Source of the DNA: Candidatus Saccharibacteria bacterium oral taxon 488
GTDB lineage: Bacteria; Patescibacteriota; Saccharimonadia; Saccharimonadales; Saccharimonadaceae
Length of the DNA stretch: 64,000 nucleotides
Assembly (NCBI GenBank): GCA_005697215.1
Contig: CP040003.1
Span: forward strand, 558,001 to 622,000
Direction: 5' to 3'
In this document: in pieces, positions 49,517 through 57,649 of the stretch
How the letters are laid out: each line of letters opens with the position of its first letter
Position numbering within the stretch: the stretch's first letter is position 1
Position numbers and translations under genes: made by a program
The notes under the pieces: model-generated
What the model saw: only the letters and a program-made list of their open reading frames with translations
Database searches by the model: none
Told to the model about the DNA's origin: nothing

Positions 49517-49861
49517 CTAGCGCCGCCGCTGCATGGTATCAATCAGCTGGTTGAGAAAATCCGCCAGCGCCGGAAAGACGTCGGCAAACCGCCCCAGCAG
49601 CCAAGCCGACACCATGATCAGTACCGTCACGCCCACAAGGCTACCCATGCCAAAGAAAAAGCCGCGCCAAAAGTTTATCCAATAGATCTGCCGCCGCGAT
49701 CGATGAAAATCAAAAAACAAATCTTCGATCACTGCCTGCCGGGCGCCGTTTTCATTGTCACGCTTGATGCGATGAATGGCTCGGCGGGCTACCGAGGGAC
49801 GTGGGTCGGCGGCCTTCTTGTCCTCATGGCCACTTTCTCTTGACGATTTAGTTGGCGCCAT
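49517..49861 (-). CDS. DUF5665 single-span membrane protein
   Basis: A 114 aa protein. After a charged N-terminus, EDLFFDFHRSRRQIYWINFWRGFFFGMGS leads into one membrane helix, then a short amphipathic end (FADVFPALADFLNQLIDTMQRRR). This order matches DUF5665 proteins, seen in Saccharibacteria and other small-genome lineages (recalled, not searched). The ATG at 49861 has GAGGAA directly before it; the gene overlaps galU by 14 bases. Confidence 0.8.
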   Translation of the reverse strand: MAPTKSSRESGHEDKKAADPRPSVARRAIHRIKRDNENGARQAVIEDLFFDFHRSRRQIYWINFWRGFFFGMGSLVGVTVLIMVSAWLLGRFADVFPALADFLNQLIDTMQRRR

Positions 49862-50756
49862 TTTCCTCAAGCTGCTTGACTAGATATTCACGAAGGCTCG
49901 CACCAAGCTTCGGATCACGCATGCCAAAATCGATCACTGTCTTGAGATACTCTAGCTTGTCGCCAGTGTCATAGTACGTGCCATTGGTAATTTCCACGCC
50001 ATAAAAACTATGGCCGTCATCAATCATACTCTGCATAATCGGCTGCACTGTAAATTCGCCGTGACCATCAAACGTATGTTTGGCTTTTTCGAGATAGCTA
50101 AAGAACTCGCCCGGCAGCAAATAGCTACTGACGCTTGCAAGATCGGACGGAGCATTGGCCTTACCTGGCTTTTCAACGATGTTTGTCATCTTGATCACGC
50201 CGTCAGCAACCTGCTCACCGTTAACCACACCGTAGCGATCAAATTCAGCATCATCAATAATCTTCTTGCACGATAGCACCGCGCCGTCTAATTTTTGCGC
50301 CGCAGTGATCATCTGGCGAAATCGGCTAGGGCTAGCAGCGATAAAGTCATCCGCAAACGTATAAATAACCGGCTCATCACCATTGATCAAATGTGCGGCG
50401 CAGGTCAACGGCGTGGCATTGCCGTACGGGCCTTTCTGGCGGATATAGACAAAGTTAGCCATTTCTGACAAATTATTCACGATGTCAATCAGTGGCTGCT
50501 TCTTGGCGCCGCCCGCCCGCAGATTGACTAGCAGCTCCTCGTTCGGCCTGTCAAAATGATCCTCAATTGCTCGTTTGTTGGCGCTACCGATGATAATGAT
50601 ATCTTTGATGCCGGCCTCGACTAATTCCTCGACGACGTATTGGATAATCGGCTTGTCGATCAGCGGCATCATTTCTTTTGGCATGGCCTTGGTCTGCGGC
50701 AAGAACCGCGTACCGAAGCCAGCGGCGGCGATGATAGCTTTGGTTGGTTTTTTCAT
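49848..50756 (-). CDS. galU: UTP-glucose-1-phosphate uridylyltransferase
   Basis: Makes UDP-glucose for surface polysaccharide or glycolipid. KAIIAAAGFGTRFLPQTKAMPKEMMPLIDKPIIQY at the N-terminus is diagnostic. Further blocks include QKGPYGNATPL, TFADDFIA (UTP-binding Asp) and VEKPGKANAPSDLASVSSYLL. The 302 aa length is typical. Its ATG overlaps the Nudix gene stop (ATGA). Confidence 0.95.
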   Translation of the reverse strand: MKKPTKAIIAAAGFGTRFLPQTKAMPKEMMPLIDKPIIQYVVEELVEAGIKDIIIIGSANKRAIEDHFDRPNEELLVNLRAGGAKKQPLIDIVNNLSEMANFVYIRQKGPYGNATPLTCAAHLINGDEPVIYTFADDFIAASPSRFRQMITAAQKLDGAVLSCKKIIDDAEFDRYGVVNGEQVADGVIKMTNIVEKPGKANAPSDLASVSSYLLPGEFFSYLEKAKHTFDGHGEFTVQPIMQSMIDDGHSFYGVEITNGTYYDTGDKLEYLKTVIDFGMRDPKLGASLREYLVKQLEENGAN

Positions 50757-51325
50757 GATAGTTCCTCCTGTCGTAGGTTATCTAAATAATCAAACAAAAG
50801 TGCGAATGGCCCTGTCACACATAAATCACCCGCCCGAGCAATGGCAAACAACTCTGCCGCCGAAACAAACCGTAATTCAGCGCCTTGGCTGCTTTCAGCT
50901 TCATCAAGGTGGATTGCATCTTCATTGTACACGCAATCAGTCGCCAAGTACACTGCAATCTTAATGTTAATGTACGGGCCCTCATAGCATTCACCAATAT
51001 ATTCAAAGTGCCCCGGTGTACAACCAGTCTCTTCCACTAGCTCACGCCGCGCCACTGTCTCTACTGATTCACCCGGCTCCCCGTCACCGCCGGGAAAATC
51101 ATAGAGCCATTTTTCTGGACCAGCTCGAAACTGGTAGGTCATAGCGATCTTGCTATCCGTCGTCACTGCCACCACCAACACTGACACTAATTCCTCAGAA
51201 AAGAAGGTTGTAAACTCATGCTGCTCACCATCCTCTGCTTGATACCGCTTGATGACGGCCGAACGCTTGAACGCCTCGCCGACTGTTTGCGTGGTGGTTG
51301 GCTGAATACGCGTGAATGTTTTCAT
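50753..51325 (-). CDS. Nudix hydrolase, ADP-ribose pyrophosphatase-like
   Basis: A 190 aa protein. The Nudix box is GGDGEPGESVETVARRELVEETGC, preceded by WLYDFPGG. The rest resembles ADP-ribose/NDP-sugar pyrophosphatases (NudF/YffH), with a beta-rich N-terminus (RYQAEDGEQHEFTTFF) and VYLATDCVY at the end of the core. It overlaps galU at one end and gatB by one base at the other. Confidence 0.9.
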   Translation of the reverse strand: MKTFTRIQPTTTQTVGEAFKRSAVIKRYQAEDGEQHEFTTFFSEELVSVLVVAVTTDSKIAMTYQFRAGPEKWLYDFPGGDGEPGESVETVARRELVEETGCTPGHFEYIGECYEGPYINIKIAVYLATDCVYNEDAIHLDEAESSQGAELRFVSAAELFAIARAGDLCVTGPFALLFDYLDNLRQEELS

Positions 51326-52827
51326 TACAGTCGCTCTCGGATTAGTTTCTGGGCGAGACTCGGGTTGGCCTGGCCCTTAGAGCGCTTCATGACTTGACCG
51401 ACGAGGTAGCCGATAGCTTTGTCTTTGCCCGAGCGAATATCAGCGATGGATGCCGCCGAGGCTGGGTCATTCAATACTTCGTCAACGATGGCTGCGATCA
51501 CCCCCTCGTCAGATACCTGCAGCAAGTTCTTGATTTGAGCAATCTCACGCGGCCCCTGTCTGAGATATTGTCGGTCGAATAGACTAAGGAAAATCTCCTT
51601 GCCGCCAGTTGAACTGACCTCGTTATCCTCGACGAGCAGTGATAACTCTGTCAACCGACGCGGCCCGACATAGCCCTCTCCGATGAGATCCATATCAATC
51701 AACTCCTCCGGCGTCGAAGCAAACCAGTTAAAGATCCGCTTGACCAGCCGCTGATATTTTATCTTGTCAACTCCCAGCTCATCAAGAACAGCTTGCTCGT
51801 TATGCACCGTCAGCGTCTTGATAGCGTCAAGCAATATCGCGAGCGGCTGATGGCCGAGGATCGTCGTAATCACCGAATGATCCAACCCCAGATCAGCCCA
51901 ACGCTCGCGGCACTCGCCCGGCATCAGTGGCATATATTCCTGCATACCGGCGATTTCCTCGTCAGTCAAAACAATCGGCGGGATATCCGGATCAGGCATG
52001 TAGCGATAATCCTGGGCATCCTCTTTCGAGCGCTGCGAGGTAGTAATTTGCTGGTCATCGCTCCAGCCGCGAGTTTCCTGAACCACTGGTTCGCCGCGCT
52101 CCAATAGGTCAACTTGGCGTTTGAACTCGTATTCAGCGGCACGCTCGACGCTGCGGAATGAATTGAGATTCTTCACTTCCGCCCGCTTACCGAGCTCGGT
52201 CGCGCCTTTCTTGGTCACTGAAATATTGACGTCAAAACGCATGTTGCCGTGGTATAAATCGCCGTGCGTGACGCCAGCATACACCATCAATTTGTGCAGC
52301 TCCGAAGCGTATGCCCTCGCCTCCTCGGCAGAATGCATGTCCGGCTCAGAAACAATTTCGATCAGCGGCGTACCAGCGCGGTTGAGGTCGACCAACGAGT
52401 ACCCGTCGTGGTGCGTCAACTTGCCAGCATCCTCTTCCATGTGCGCGTGATGAATCCGCACCCGTTTGAGCGAGCCGTCTTCCAGCGGCGCGTCGACATA
52501 GCCAGCCAAAATGATCGGTTGGTACATTTGCGATGTCTGGTAGCCCTTTGGCAGGTCAGGATAGAAATAATGCTTGCGATCAAACCGGCTAACGCGGGCA
52601 ATCGGCGCATTCAACGCCTTACCAGCACGCACCGCCAACTCGACGGCGTGCTTATTCAGCACTGGCAGCATGCCAGGCAAGCCAAAATCAATCTCGTGCG
52701 TTTTTTCGTTTGGCTCAGCGTCGCGAGCGTCGTTATCAGCCGGACTAAACAGCTTGGTTTTGGTCGCCAGCTGGACGTGGCACTCAATGCCAATGGTCAT
52801 TTCGTACTCATCATATACACTCATCAT
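51325..52827 (-). CDS. gatB: Aspartyl/glutamyl-tRNA amidotransferase subunit B
   Basis: Holds the kinase site that activates mischarged Glu-tRNA-Gln or Asp-tRNA-Asn. Seen: TIGIECHVQLATKTKLFS, the glycine-rich GLPGMLPVLNK, RKHYFYPDLPKGYQTSQMYQP, LVDLNRAGTPLIEIVSEPD, and a C-terminal YqeY-like domain with GYLVGQVMKRSKGQANP. Length 500 aa. It is separated from gatA by a 139 aa gene. Confidence 0.97.
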   Translation of the reverse strand: MMSVYDEYEMTIGIECHVQLATKTKLFSPADNDARDAEPNEKTHEIDFGLPGMLPVLNKHAVELAVRAGKALNAPIARVSRFDRKHYFYPDLPKGYQTSQMYQPIILAGYVDAPLEDGSLKRVRIHHAHMEEDAGKLTHHDGYSLVDLNRAGTPLIEIVSEPDMHSAEEARAYASELHKLMVYAGVTHGDLYHGNMRFDVNISVTKKGATELGKRAEVKNLNSFRSVERAAEYEFKRQVDLLERGEPVVQETRGWSDDQQITTSQRSKEDAQDYRYMPDPDIPPIVLTDEEIAGMQEYMPLMPGECRERWADLGLDHSVITTILGHQPLAILLDAIKTLTVHNEQAVLDELGVDKIKYQRLVKRIFNWFASTPEELIDMDLIGEGYVGPRRLTELSLLVEDNEVSSTGGKEIFLSLFDRQYLRQGPREIAQIKNLLQVSDEGVIAAIVDEVLNDPASAASIADIRSGKDKAIGYLVGQVMKRSKGQANPSLAQKLIRERL

Positions 52828-53243
52828 AACGCTCCCAAATCTTTTAATGCTTGTTCAAAGGCGGCCATTGCCCGCTTGAATGTCTGGGTGGTGATGGTGA
52901 CCCGACTTTCGTGGGCAATTTGATTACGCAGCTTATGCGCCGACCAAACCGCGTCCTCATTCGTCCACAGACCATGCCGTGCCTTGAGCCGCTCACCCAT
53001 CGTCGTACCGCTAACGCCGTATTCGCGCATCGCCCGGTCGAGCAACTTGTCAGCTTTGATAATCGCCATTTGCAGACTGTCGGGGTTGTTTGTATCAGCC
53101 ACCCGCTGCACCGCCTGCCAGACTTTTCGGTATAGTTCCCGGTCGAGCTTCTCCGTTTGTTTTGACGTCAACTGAATGAATAGCATCAATAGGCCACCGA
53201 TCACCAGCGCCGCTACCACCAGTGCGATCAACAATCCATCCAT
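52824..53243 (-). CDS. Single-span membrane protein with HEPN-like motif
   Basis: A 139 aa protein placed between gatA and gatB, overlapping each by one to four bases. A membrane helix (LLIALVVAALVIGGLLMLFIQL) at residues 4-25 is followed by a helical bundle. LRNQIAHES fits the R-x4-6-H pattern of HEPN domains, with helices before it (MAIIKADKLLDRAMREYG) and after it. HEPN proteins are often RNases or partners in antiphage systems, but many are inactive; the HEPN reading is tentative. Confidence 0.65.
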   Translation of the reverse strand: MDGLLIALVVAALVIGGLLMLFIQLTSKQTEKLDRELYRKVWQAVQRVADTNNPDSLQMAIIKADKLLDRAMREYGVSGTTMGERLKARHGLWTNEDAVWSAHKLRNQIAHESRVTITTQTFKRAMAAFEQALKDLGAL

Positions 53244-54613
53244 CAGATGACCTCCACTTCCGCCGCCAGTTTCAGCAGGCTTCCATCCGAACGGTAATTA
53301 CCAACTAGCTGCACGCCGATCGGTAAGCCCTCGTCGTTACTTCCAGCCGGCACGGAAATTGCTGGCAGTCCGGCCAGGCTGGCTGGTACGGTCATAATAT
53401 CCGCTAGGTACATTTTGATCGGATCATTGGTATTTTCACCAAGTTTGAACGCTGGCGTTGGTGCTGTCGGCATTAATAGCGCGTCGTACTCAGCAAACAA
53501 TTCCTTAAACTCGTTAATAAGCAGCGTACGTGCTTTCTGCGCCTGCATATAATAGGCGTCAAAAAAGCCGCTCGACAATACAAAGCTACCGATCATAATC
53601 CGCCGCTTATTCTCCGTCATGAAACCTTCGTTACGGCTGCGGCCGTACAATTCCGCCAGCGTTTTTACCTCAGCTGCCCGGTGACCATAACGCACGCCAT
53701 CATAGCGCGCCAGATTTGATGATAATTCTGCCGGCACAATAATATAGTACATCGCCAGCGAATATTGCATCATGTCCAGATTCACTTCTTCAATTTCATA
53801 GCCCAGCTGCTTCAATTTTTCAGCATAGTCGAGGGTTTTTTGGCGAACTGCCGCGTCCACATCGTCAGTCATACATTGCTTAACCAAACCAATCTTTTTC
53901 TTGGTAAAGCCTGGCTGGTTCTGCCAAAAGTCCGGCAGTGTCGTCATATCCTTGTCGTCGCGGCCCGCCATGATTTCCATCACCAGATTAGCATCATCAG
54001 CGTTCGTGGCGAAACAACCAATGGTGTCCGTGCTTGATGCCATGGCTACCACGCCGTAACGGCTGACTGCGCCGTAGGTTGGCTTGACACCGACCACGCC
54101 GTTAAAGCTGGCAGGCTGACGAATCGAACCGCCAGTGTCTGTTCCCAGCGCAAATGGCACCACGTCAAGCGCCGTCACCACCGCCGAGCCGCCCGACGAG
54201 CCACCGGCTACTCGGGTTTTATCTACAGCGTTTTTGGTTGGACCAAAGGCTGAGTTTTCTGTCGAACCGCCGTGAGCAAAGGCGTCCAAGTTCGCCTTGC
54301 CGATGCAAATCGCACCTTCGACCTCTAATTTTTCAACCGCTGTTGCCTGGAGCGGCGCCTCAAAATTCTCGAGCATTTTTGAAGCAGCAGTTGTCGGTGC
54401 GCCAAAGGCCAAGAAATTATCTTTCACAACAAATGGCACACCAGCCAGCCTGCCAGAAATTTCACCCCCATCAACCTTGGCGGCTCGCTCCAGCGCCCGC
54501 TCTTCTGTCAAACTCAGCAGTGCATGATATTTTTCAACTTCGCGCGCCCGTCGTAATGCTTCTTTAACATTTTCGACTGCGCTTTTCCCGGTAAAATCAC
54601 TAATCCTACTCAT
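53243..54613 (-). CDS. gatA: Aspartyl/glutamyl-tRNA amidotransferase subunit A
   Basis: The amidase part that frees ammonia from Gln. The Lys of VVKDN (near residue 64), and the two Ser of GGSSGGSAV (near 138) and GTDTGGSIRQPAS (near 162) make the Lys-Ser-Ser triad. The remaining amidase blocks (PTYGAVSRYGVVAMASS, LPAISVPAG) are normal. 456 aa. Its ATG overlaps the gatC stop by one base. Confidence 0.97.
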   Translation of the reverse strand: MSRISDFTGKSAVENVKEALRRAREVEKYHALLSLTEERALERAAKVDGGEISGRLAGVPFVVKDNFLAFGAPTTAASKMLENFEAPLQATAVEKLEVEGAICIGKANLDAFAHGGSTENSAFGPTKNAVDKTRVAGGSSGGSAVVTALDVVPFALGTDTGGSIRQPASFNGVVGVKPTYGAVSRYGVVAMASSTDTIGCFATNADDANLVMEIMAGRDDKDMTTLPDFWQNQPGFTKKKIGLVKQCMTDDVDAAVRQKTLDYAEKLKQLGYEIEEVNLDMMQYSLAMYYIIVPAELSSNLARYDGVRYGHRAAEVKTLAELYGRSRNEGFMTENKRRIMIGSFVLSSGFFDAYYMQAQKARTLLINEFKELFAEYDALLMPTAPTPAFKLGENTNDPIKMYLADIMTVPASLAGLPAISVPAGSNDEGLPIGVQLVGNYRSDGSLLKLAAEVEVI

Positions 54614-54900
54614 TACAATACCTGCGGCACTTTCACTTGATTATTCTGTTTCTCAGGCGCCATCTCAAGCAGCTTTTCTGCAGGAATACCCGGCTGAACC
54701 TCATCTTCGCGCCAGACATTCTCTAGTCCCGTCACTTGATAAGTCGGCTCTATGCCCGCTGTATCAAGCTCACCTAGCTGCTTAATGTAGCCAATTATAT
54801 TTTCCAAATCCTGGCGCAGTCCATCAACTTCATCATCGGCCAAAGCCAGACTACTCAAACTCGCCAAGTGCTGAATATCACTGGTAGAAATAGTTGTCAT
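54613..54900 (-). CDS. gatC: Aspartyl/glutamyl-tRNA amidotransferase subunit C
   Basis: A 95 aa belt protein between GatA and GatB: IQHLASLSSLALADDEV, LENIIGYIKQLGELDTAGIEPT, and VWREDEVQPGIPAE are family blocks. First gene of gatC-gatA-HEPN-like-gatB-nudix-galU-DUF5665, all with overlapping or touching ends. The mRNA should be leaderless. Confidence 0.95.
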   Translation of the reverse strand: MTTISTSDIQHLASLSSLALADDEVDGLRQDLENIIGYIKQLGELDTAGIEPTYQVTGLENVWREDEVQPGIPAEKLLEMAPEKQNNQVKVPQVL

Positions 54901-54907
54901 GCAGTCT

Positions 54908-54916
54908 ATTATAGCA
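54908..54916 (-). promoter_or_regulatory. Extended -10 promoter of the gat operon, leaderless
   Basis: TGCTATAAT on the minus strand, then 7 bases (AGACTGC) and the ATG at 54900. No ribosome site lies in between. Confidence 0.72.
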
Positions 54917-54932
54917 CTGTCTCGAGGAAAAT

Positions 54933-56780
54933 CTAATAACTCAGCAGTCGCGGCGAATGGAGCGTCACCATCTGTGGCAGACCGTACATACTCATTCCTG
55001 AACCAAGTGATAACCCACCGCGGTTCCAGCCGATAGCCGCCGCCGTTGCCGCATCGGTTGCCGCATTTGGTGCGTCTGGTCGTTCGATGTAGCTAATCTT
55101 GTTGGCCCCACGATCCGCTACGTACACTCGACCATCTGGGCCGCGCAAAACTTGTCCACCGCCATCACCACCAAGGCCTTTCCAGTCAGGGTGATTTGGG
55201 GTTGGCGAGTTGGGTAGCGAATCAGCTATGATGCAATCCCTAAAGTGCTCACAGCCAGTAAAGCCGATAAATCGCTCGCTTGCTTTGATAGCACTACCAT
55301 TGCGACTCGTTATATCATAGCGGAATAATTCACCAGTATATATTTTTGACACATAGACATGGCTGCCATTAGGCGAGAAATCAGCTGCATAGCCTAGACT
55401 ATTATCAAGTGGATCATTGTTATATACACCGACCGACCAATGAGCTATTGGTGTCATATTAGTATCAGCCCCAGATATATCAAATACGTGTAATACTCCA
55501 GCGTTACCATTACGATTTGGACAGACACTACCCCCCATAAACACCAGCATTTTGGTGGCCTCGTTGTTAAAGTTAATTGAACCGAATCCCGTTCGCGAAG
55601 GACTTGATGGATTTGGTTGCACGATACACGGCTGAGCCGGACCAGACGGCACATTATACACTGCTGCATTTGGCGTCTGAATAGTTGCTCCGTTGTCAGT
55701 CGAGAAAATATTGAAGGCATAGACTTGATTCGGCGAACCCGGCCGATAGGTATATACCACCGCACCATTTCCCGCATTATTCGGCACGGCATTCATCGCC
55801 TCGCCAGAATAGTTGCGCGAAAAACTGCCCGCCATGCCAATGGACATGTTCTTTTTCGTCACTCGTCCGAGTGGATCATTGGTAAAATCAACGACGTGGT
55901 AATATAGCGTACCGAATTTTGCCCGCTCTCGACCATTCGCCGAGTTTGATACTACGAGATATTTAGACTCCTCCTTATTGATCGGGAAAGCAACTACCGC
56001 CTGCGTGCCAGTACGCGAGCCACACAATCCCTGTGGTGATTCACTATAGTATGCTGTTTGACCATCGTCACATGTTGGATTGCCGTCGGGAGCCGAGCTA
56101 TCAACCTGCATAATATTCCGTGCCGAGTTCCAGATACGAAGTCCGTCAGAGTAGAATTTCAAATTACCATTACGATCGGAAATTGTCGTTAGACCCTCAT
56201 GGGATGGGCCACTTGAGTGTGTTGGATGAGGGTGTGGAGTCGGTTTATTTGACCCGCCCGCACCGAAATCGAGACAGACTGAGCCACCGATACACCACCA
56301 GCGCTTACTGGCGCGCGTCCCCTTAAAATCAACTTCCGGGATAGCTTGCTGGCGTGAATTGTAAATATAGGTCTTATACGGGCGGCCATCAGATTTTCGA
56401 ATCAACTCAAGGTAGCCCTTGACATCAGCACGCCGCGGATTAGTTGTTGAGGTGTATTCACCAATAAAATATGAACGTAATTTGTCATTACGAAATACGT
56501 CAATCGCCGTACCATTGCCGCGGCAATCGGTACCTGGACGCACGCCCGAGGCAATGGCACTGTCATGACCACGACTGATACATTCATTCATCCGCACCAC
56601 GCCTGCCTCAGCCGCTTCACGCGCCAGCTGATTATAATACTGCTCCATCAAGGCATTAGCTGCTGCCGACGCCAGCTGGAGACCAGCCAACAAAATCAGC
56701 AACAGCATAATGCTCGCTACAAGGACGGTCGGCAAGACGAACCCACCGTCCTTATCCCACCCAGACGCTTTGTTAGTCAC
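54933..56780 (-). CDS. PilX-like pilin-type membrane protein with large extracellular domain, 615 aa
   Basis: The GTG at 56780 (MTNKASGWDKDGG) is preferred: GGAG lies six bases before it, and longer frames run into the upstream gene. GGFVLPTVLVASIMLLLILLAGLQ is a prepilin-like N-terminal helix, with Thr instead of Glu at mature position 5, as in PilX/PilV minor pilins. Residues of about 100-600 are extracellular; repeated strands of the form FSPNGSHVYVSK, RGPDGRVYVADRG and FNNEATKMLVFMG suggest a beta-propeller. Six or more Cys probably pair. It may be a pilus tip adhesin. Confidence 0.75.
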   Translation of the reverse strand: MTNKASGWDKDGGFVLPTVLVASIMLLLILLAGLQLASAAANALMEQYYNQLAREAAEAGVVRMNECISRGHDSAIASGVRPGTDCRGNGTAIDVFRNDKLRSYFIGEYTSTTNPRRADVKGYLELIRKSDGRPYKTYIYNSRQQAIPEVDFKGTRASKRWWCIGGSVCLDFGAGGSNKPTPHPHPTHSSGPSHEGLTTISDRNGNLKFYSDGLRIWNSARNIMQVDSSAPDGNPTCDDGQTAYYSESPQGLCGSRTGTQAVVAFPINKEESKYLVVSNSANGRERAKFGTLYYHVVDFTNDPLGRVTKKNMSIGMAGSFSRNYSGEAMNAVPNNAGNGAVVYTYRPGSPNQVYAFNIFSTDNGATIQTPNAAVYNVPSGPAQPCIVQPNPSSPSRTGFGSINFNNEATKMLVFMGGSVCPNRNGNAGVLHVFDISGADTNMTPIAHWSVGVYNNDPLDNSLGYAADFSPNGSHVYVSKIYTGELFRYDITSRNGSAIKASERFIGFTGCEHFRDCIIADSLPNSPTPNHPDWKGLGGDGGGQVLRGPDGRVYVADRGANKISYIERPDAPNAATDAATAAAIGWNRGGLSLGSGMSMYGLPQMVTLHSPRLLSY

Positions 56781-57618
56781 ATCCAACTCCGTACTTATCG
56801 CACATTGTCGAACGAATGTTGCGCTGCACATTGGTTCTAGTGTATGTCGACCCGGTATCGTGTACTTGGACGGCTGCCGTAATCGCCCCGGCGACCAGCA
56901 CTGCTCCGGTTGCACCCAGCAAAATCAGAGACATTGTCTTAGATGTGTTACGGCCAGAAATAATCCCCTTGAGCATCCACAATGTCGCGCCGATCACCCC
57001 TAGCGCCAAGAGATACGGCACAAATTCGGCGAGATATAGCGCCCCGTACACCCTATCGGCACTGCCCGCACCGATAAACAGTAGTGAACTAATGAGAACT
57101 GTTATTATTTTTGCTACAAGCACTATTGCTGGAATTATCAATGCACCAAATGCGCCGTATGTTACTACTTTATACGCTGTCCGGCTAGTGTAGTTGTCGC
57201 GATCCGAGATAGCCCGTGAGACACGACCAAATGTGATGAGCGCAACGACTGCAAATAGTGTCGCCAACACACCCGCCATGACGATACCCGTCCCTGGTGT
57301 CACCATATTTATTGACAGTATGTCAGCCAACCAGCCACCAATCGAAGTCGAAGTCGTTGTCGTTGCACCATTAGCCTTCACCCAAGCGCCAAACAACGCC
57401 ACCAATACCTGCGCAAATAACAACGCCGAAACGACTGTTGATACCATCGCCAGCAGATATTCAAATGTCAGCCACTTTGCCTTGCCGCGATTTGGATCAA
57501 CTGTAGCCTGAGGGTAATACGCCGTTGGCTGCGATGCATACTGTGGAACTGGCGGAACATCTGCGTCCTGTACCGGTTGCACCATCTCTGGTGTTGATGC
57601 TGTTTTCTTTTGTGTCAT
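56773..57618 (-). CDS. Polytopic membrane protein, 281 aa
   Basis: Not recognised. A Pro/Gln/Tyr-rich cytoplasmic tail (about 45 residues) precedes five hydrophobic spans (LLAMVSTVVSALLFAQVLVALF; GIVMAGVLATLFAVVALITF; VVTYGAFGALIIPAIVLV; VPYLLALGVIGATLWML; MSLILLGATGAVLVAGAI). It ends outside in two Cys (MCDKYGVGCD). GGAGGT precedes the ATG. It overlaps the pilin-like gene by 8 bases, so the two should be made together, possibly as an export or assembly partner. Confidence 0.7.
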   Translation of the reverse strand: MTQKKTASTPEMVQPVQDADVPPVPQYASQPTAYYPQATVDPNRGKAKWLTFEYLLAMVSTVVSALLFAQVLVALFGAWVKANGATTTTSTSIGGWLADILSINMVTPGTGIVMAGVLATLFAVVALITFGRVSRAISDRDNYTSRTAYKVVTYGAFGALIIPAIVLVAKIITVLISSLLFIGAGSADRVYGALYLAEFVPYLLALGVIGATLWMLKGIISGRNTSKTMSLILLGATGAVLVAGAITAAVQVHDTGSTYTRTNVQRNIRSTMCDKYGVGCD

Positions 57619-57649
57619 AATTATTACCTCCGCTTATGCTACCCTCATT

